Origin: CAZOBJ01 sp964577825
GTDB lineage: Bacteria; Planctomycetota; SZUA-567; JAFGNG01
DNA length: 17,669 nt
Assembly (NCBI GenBank): GCA_964577825.1
Contig: CAZOBJ010000066.1
Location: 1-17,669, forward strand
Reading direction: 5' to 3'
Shown: positions 14,295 to 17,669 of the stretch, one piece after another
How positions within the stretch are numbered: position 1 is the first letter of the stretch
How the letters are laid out: every line of letters starts with the position of its first letter
Notes under the pieces: generated by a model
What the model was told of the DNA's origin: nothing
The model's input: only the letters and a program-made list of their open reading frames with translations
The model's database searches: none
Program-made: the position numbers and the translations under genes

Positions 14295-15340
14295 AGCTTC
14301 CACAGGGCCTCTTCCAGATGAACCGCGGCTTGATGATATCCGGCGCCGGCCACCAGCCCCACGTCGGGCGGGCGCCGTCCCGGGGGACAACGGGTCTCCA
14401 ACAGATGGACGCGGCCCTTGTCGTCCGGGAGCGCCTCCATGAGCCGCGCGCGCGCCCGGGAGTCGAAGGCCACCACGTGGTCGGCGCGGTCGAGCGCGGA
14501 CGCGTCCAGAGCCACGACCACAGCGCACTCCGCGGGGTACCCCAGGCGCGCGAGCTCGCGGCCGGCGGCCGGCGGCAGCTCCACGTCCGTCTGCCCGAGC
14601 GGGTCGCTGCCGACCACGACCTCCACTTCCGGCGCGAGCTCGGACAGGATGTGCCGGGCAACGGCCGCGCCGATCATGGCGCGCGCGGGGTCCTCGCCCG
14701 CTGCAAGCAGGAGGCGCGGCCGGGCTACCTCGTGGAGCTCGGCCTCGGGGACCGCGCCGGCTCGGTGCACGCGCAGGGCGCGGTCGGTGAGTTCCACCAC
14801 GGTGGAGGCCAAGGGCGGCTCGGGCACCGGACCGTCCAGGATGAGGTCGAGCCCGTCCCCGAACGTGGAGCGCACCTCGTCGGCCGACCGCACGGGCGCC
14901 TGGCCATGGCGGTTGGCGCTCGTGGCCGACAGCGGCGCGCCCAACAGGCGCAGGATGGCGCGCACGTCCGGGTGGTCGGGCACGCGCAGGCCTATGGTGT
15001 CGCCCTGGCGGTCGGGCACGATCACGGTCAGCGGCCCCGGCCAGAACGCGCGCATCACCTTCTCGGCGGCGCGGGGCAGGGGCGCGGCCAGGCGGTGGGC
15101 CTCCTCCATGGAGACGATCAGCACCTGGAAGGGCTGGTCCACGGGCCGGTCCTTCAGGCGGGCGAGCCGCTCGCGCGCAGGCGCGTCGTCGGCGCGGCAC
15201 GCGAGGCCGTAGACCGTGTCCGTGGGGAACGCGATCAGGCCCCCGCCCGCGGCCACCTCCGCCGCGCGCGCGAGCTGCGGCCCGTGGTCCGCGCCCGGGG
15301 CGAGCGGCAGGATCTCGGGTTGGCCGACGGTGCCGCGCAT
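14261..15340 (-). CDS. TsaC/Sua5 (YrdC) threonylcarbamoyl-AMP synthase fused to a degenerate LMW protein phosphatase domain
   Basis: A 359-residue two-domain protein. Residues about 15-200 form the YrdC/Sua5 domain, which makes threonylcarbamoyl-AMP for the t6A base of tRNAs reading ANN codons: PTDTVYGL (39-46), KDRPVDQPFQVLI, FWPGPLTVIV, RVPDHP and SATSANRHG are present. From about residue 205 the fold suggests a low-molecular-weight phosphatase: strand LLLA, loop, helix with AMIGAAVARHIL, then LARLGYPAECAVV, ADHVVAFDSRARARLMEALP and a closing helix EEALWKLCRKLF. The CX5R loop reads A214-GEDPA-R220, so the nucleophile Cys is Ala, and the late DP general-acid motif is absent (PDVGLVAGAGYH). 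It is not the classical Sua5 C-terminal domain. ATG 15340 has GAGGAG six bases upstream. The TsaC role is firm; the second domain is presumably non-catalytic. Confidence 0.88.
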   Translation of the reverse strand: MRGTVGQPEILPLAPGADHGPQLARAAEVAAGGGLIAFPTDTVYGLACRADDAPARERLARLKDRPVDQPFQVLIVSMEEAHRLAAPLPRAAEKVMRAFWPGPLTVIVPDRQGDTIGLRVPDHPDVRAILRLLGAPLSATSANRHGQAPVRSADEVRSTFGDGLDLILDGPVPEPPLASTVVELTDRALRVHRAGAVPEAELHEVARPRLLLAAGEDPARAMIGAAVARHILSELAPEVEVVVGSDPLGQTDVELPPAAGRELARLGYPAECAVVVALDASALDRADHVVAFDSRARARLMEALPDDKGRVHLLETRCPPGRRPPDVGLVAGAGYHQAAVHLEEALWKLCRKLFPKTSA

Positions 15341-15351
15341 CAGGCGCTCCT

Positions 15352-16635
15352 CTAGGATGCGGCCAGACGGTCCAGGGCCTTGCGGCCGATGTCGGTGCGG
15401 TAGTGCGCGCCCTCGAACCGGATCTTCTCCGCGGCGCGGTAGGCGCGCTCCACGGCCGCGCCGATGTCCGCGCCCCGGGCGGTGACCCCGAGCACGCGTC
15501 CGCCGCTGGTGACCACGCGTCCGCCGCGCAGGGCCGTGCCCGCGTGGAAGACCTCCACGTCCTCGTCCGCGGCCGCCTCGTCCAGTCCGGCGATGGGCAG
15601 GCCCTTGCGGTACGCGCCCGGGTACCCGCCCGAGGCGAGGACCACGCACACGGCCGCCTCGGGCCGCCATCGGATGGTCTGCTGGGCGAGGCGGTTGTCC
15701 ACCACCGCCTCGAGCAGGTCCATGAGGTCAGTGTCCAGCCGCATCACGATGGGCTGGATCTCCGGGTCGCCGAACCGGCAGTTGAACTCCACCACCCGCG
15801 GCCCGGCCCGCGTGACCATGAGCCCCGCGTACAGCACGCCCACGTACCGGTGGCCCTCGCGGTTCATGGCGTGCACCGTGGGCACCAGGATCCGGTCGAC
15901 CACCTGGTCGAGCAGCGCGTCGGTGAGCACGGGCGCCGGGCTGTACGCGCCCATGCCGCCGGTGTTCGGGCCCTGGTCATTGTCGAACACGGGCTTGTGG
16001 TCCTGGGCGCCTGCCAAGGGCGCGATGGTCCGCCCGTCGGTGAGCGCGAGCACGGACACCTCTTCGCCGACCAGGCGCTCCTCCAGGATCACCCGCGCGC
16101 CCGCGTCGCCGAAGGCCTTCTCCTCCATGCACCGGCGCACCGCGGCGCGGGCCTCGTCGGCCGTGGCGCACACGGTCACGCCCTTGCCCGCGGCCAGGCC
16201 GTCGGCCTTTACGGCCAGGGGCCCGTCCACCTCGTCGATGTAGCGCAGGGCGTCTGGGAGCCGGTCGAAGACCGCGTAGTCGGCCGTGGGCACCCCGTGG
16301 CGGCGCATCAGATCCTTGGCGAAGCTCTTGGAGGTCTCCAGCCGCGCGGCCGAGCGGGTGGGCCCGAAGATGCGAAGCCCGGCCTTGCGGAACGCGTCGA
16401 CCACCCCGGCGGCCAGCACGGCCTCGGGGCCGGGCACGGTCAGGTCCACGCCCCGGTCGCGCGCAAAGCGCACGAGCGCGCGCACGTTGCCCACGTCCAC
16501 GTCCGCGTTCTCCGCGACCTCGGCCGTGCCCGCGTTGCCCGGGGCCACGTACACGCGGTCCACGCGCGGCGAGCGGGCCAGGGCCCAGCACAGGGCGTGT
16601 TCGCGTCCACCGGAGCCGATCACAAACACCTTCAT
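15352..16635 (-). CDS. purD: Phosphoribosylamine-glycine ligase (GAR synthetase)
   Basis: Joins phosphoribosylamine and glycine with ATP, step two of purine synthesis. The 427-residue length is standard. Features: N-terminal GSGGREHA (8-15) and APGNAGT (32-38), GPTRSAARLETSKSFAK, the ATP-grasp core with LAVKADGLAAGKGV, GAQDHKPVFDNDQGPNTGGMGAYSPAP, and VEFNCRFGDPE near the metal-binding site (Asn-Cys-Arg where many homologues have Asn-Ala/Val-Arg). ATG 16635 is preceded by a G-rich stretch and lies 19 bases after purH, so the two form an operon. The stop codon lies 11 bases before the next start, within its ribosome-binding region. Confidence 0.97.
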   Translation of the reverse strand: MKVFVIGSGGREHALCWALARSPRVDRVYVAPGNAGTAEVAENADVDVGNVRALVRFARDRGVDLTVPGPEAVLAAGVVDAFRKAGLRIFGPTRSAARLETSKSFAKDLMRRHGVPTADYAVFDRLPDALRYIDEVDGPLAVKADGLAAGKGVTVCATADEARAAVRRCMEEKAFGDAGARVILEERLVGEEVSVLALTDGRTIAPLAGAQDHKPVFDNDQGPNTGGMGAYSPAPVLTDALLDQVVDRILVPTVHAMNREGHRYVGVLYAGLMVTRAGPRVVEFNCRFGDPEIQPIVMRLDTDLMDLLEAVVDNRLAQQTIRWRPEAAVCVVLASGGYPGAYRKGLPIAGLDEAAADEDVEVFHAGTALRGGRVVTSGGRVLGVTARGADIGAAVERAYRAAEKIRFEGAHYRTDIGRKALDRLAAS

Positions 16636-16654
16636 GCGTGCACCCCCAGGATGG

Positions 16655-17669
16655 TCAGGAATGGCTGAAGTGGCGCATGCGGGTGACGATCATGGCCAGA
16701 CCGCGCCGGTTGCAGGCCTCCAGGACCTTGAGGTCCTCGTCCGTGGCGCCGCCGGTCTGGATGATCGCGCGCACCCCCGCGTCCGCGAGGAGCGAGACCT
16801 CGGGCAACTGCAGGGTACTGTCGCTGGCCATGACCGCGCCCTGCGCGCGCTCGCCCGCACGATGGAGCGCGATGTAGGCGGCCTCCACGCGGCTGGTCTG
16901 CGCGGTGGCCACGGCCACGGTGGCCCCGTCCTTGGCGAGCACCGTGGAGTTGCTGCGCGTGTGCTTGGCCATCAGGTACGCGAACTCCAGGTCGATGAGC
17001 TCCAGGTCCGCGGGCTGGCGCTGGCTGACCACGTGGAACCCGCCGGGGCCGTACACTCCGCTGTCGATGGTCTGCGCGAGCACGCCGCCGGTCACGTGGT
17101 GCAGGGCGACGCGCGCGTGCAGGCCCGTGCCCGCGGGGCGGCCCACGTCGCCCACCTTCAGGAGCCGGCGGGCGCCGGTCACCTCCTGCGCGGTCTCCAG
17201 GATCTTGACCGCTTCGTCGGTGAAGTCCGCCGCGATGACGAGATCGATGCTGCGGCCGGGGCTGACGATCGCCTTGGCCGCCTGTTCGTCCACCGGCCCG
17301 TTGCAGCCCACGGCCGCGCCCACGCGGCTGGCGTACTCGGCGTGGAAGGCTTTGCGGACCGCGTCGTCCACATGGTCGCCGACGGCAGCGCTCACCGGCA
17401 GCGCGTGCTTGATGATCACGGCCCCGGGCGCGGCGAACTCGAGCACCACGCCCATGGCCTTGTCCGCGTCGACCACGTTGTTGTAGCTGAGCGCCTCGCC
17501 GCGCAGCTGCCGCGCGCAGCATACGCACGGCCCGGGCACGTAGGGCTTGGCGTACAGGGCCGCCTGCTGGTGGGGGTTCTCGCCGTACTTGAGCCGGGTG
17601 ACCCGCCGGTTCTCGCGCCGCAGCACGGTGGGCAGGGGCGTGGCCTCCTCGGTCTCCAGGCTCGCGGCC
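16655..17669 (-). CDS. purH: PurH, AICAR transformylase domain (5' end outside window)
   Basis: The last 337 residues of PurH; the frame stays open to the right edge. The AICAR transformylase domain begins with RLKYGENPHQ and contains LSYNNVVDADKA, AVIIKH with the catalytic Lys-His pair, SNSTVLAKDGATV, TSRVEAAYIA, ASDSTLQLPEV and the C-terminal IIQTGGATDED ... MRHFSHS. It formylates AICAR with 10-formyl-THF and normally fuses to an IMP cyclohydrolase domain, which would lie to the right; the residues before the motif (LPTVLRRENRRV) look like the interdomain junction. Deviations: after the Lys-His pair most members have x-NPCG, here ALPVS, and a usual SAFGG segment reads SRVGA. Likely a divergent but complete transformylase domain. 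Confidence 0.9.
   Translation of the reverse strand, partial: AASLETEEATPLPTVLRRENRRVTRLKYGENPHQQAALYAKPYVPGPCVCCARQLRGEALSYNNVVDADKAMGVVLEFAAPGAVIIKHALPVSAAVGDHVDDAVRKAFHAEYASRVGAAVGCNGPVDEQAAKAIVSPGRSIDLVIAADFTDEAVKILETAQEVTGARRLLKVGDVGRPAGTGLHARVALHHVTGGVLAQTIDSGVYGPGGFHVVSQRQPADLELIDLEFAYLMAKHTRSNSTVLAKDGATVAVATAQTSRVEAAYIALHRAGERAQGAVMASDSTLQLPEVSLLADAGVRAIIQTGGATDEDLKVLEACNRRGLAMIVTRMRHFSHS

Noticed and set aside
1..17669. CRISPR arrays, insertion sequences, integrase or toxin-antitoxin genes, tRNA or rRNA
   Set aside because: Reading both strands I found no regular repeats, no transposase or integrase motifs and no cloverleaf-like or rRNA-like segments.

Overview
The window is 17.7 kb of very GC-rich bacterial DNA. 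Every gene I can support lies on the minus strand, so the biology reads from right to left. A run of exactly 100 Ns (1309-1408) marks a scaffold join, which suggests a draft or metagenome-derived assembly. The gene set (flagellin, Hanks-type Ser/Thr kinase, RicT/PSP1, Minf_1886-family protein, short-type ArgA, URO-D-like methyltransferase family protein) fits a motile bacterium. It might belong to a PVC-like or other less-studied lineage, but no gene here fixes the phylum. I see no rRNA, tRNA, CRISPR array, insertion sequence or phage gene, and no gene-free stretch reaches 300 bases (the longest is 111 bp).

Layout, in order of transcription. (1) 17669 to 10369 is a tightly packed housekeeping run: the C-terminal part of purH, purD, a fusion of a TsaC/Sua5 domain with a degenerate low-molecular-weight phosphatase domain, rpiB, lipB, lipA, a 72-residue membrane protein, tmk and holB. 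Most neighbours overlap or are nearly touching, so translational coupling is likely. The order Sua5, LMW phosphatase, rpiB recalls ywlC-ywlE-ywlF of Bacillus, and tmk-holB-ricT recalls another conserved Bacillus block. (2) 10274 to 7188 holds ricT, a Minf_1886-family gene, a dual-specificity-type phosphatase and a membrane-anchored Ser/Thr kinase, possibly a small phosphorylation module. (3) 7076 to 3725 holds a lone flagellin gene behind a recognisable promoter, followed by a 601-residue mostly helical protein I cannot assign. (4) 3621 to 877 is an arginine pair (short N-acetylglutamate synthase-like acetyltransferase, then argH) joined to a URO-D-superfamily gene interrupted by the assembly gap. 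(5) 806 to the left edge is the 5' part of a GltD-like FAD/NADPH oxidoreductase with its own promoter-like sequence.

The points most worth a second look are the TsaC fusion, whose phosphatase part has lost both its nucleophile and its general acid; the unassigned 601-residue protein behind flagellin; the kinase/phosphatase cluster next to ricT; and a PurH whose normally conserved NPCG motif reads LPVS. I did not find a clear new defence or mobile system.
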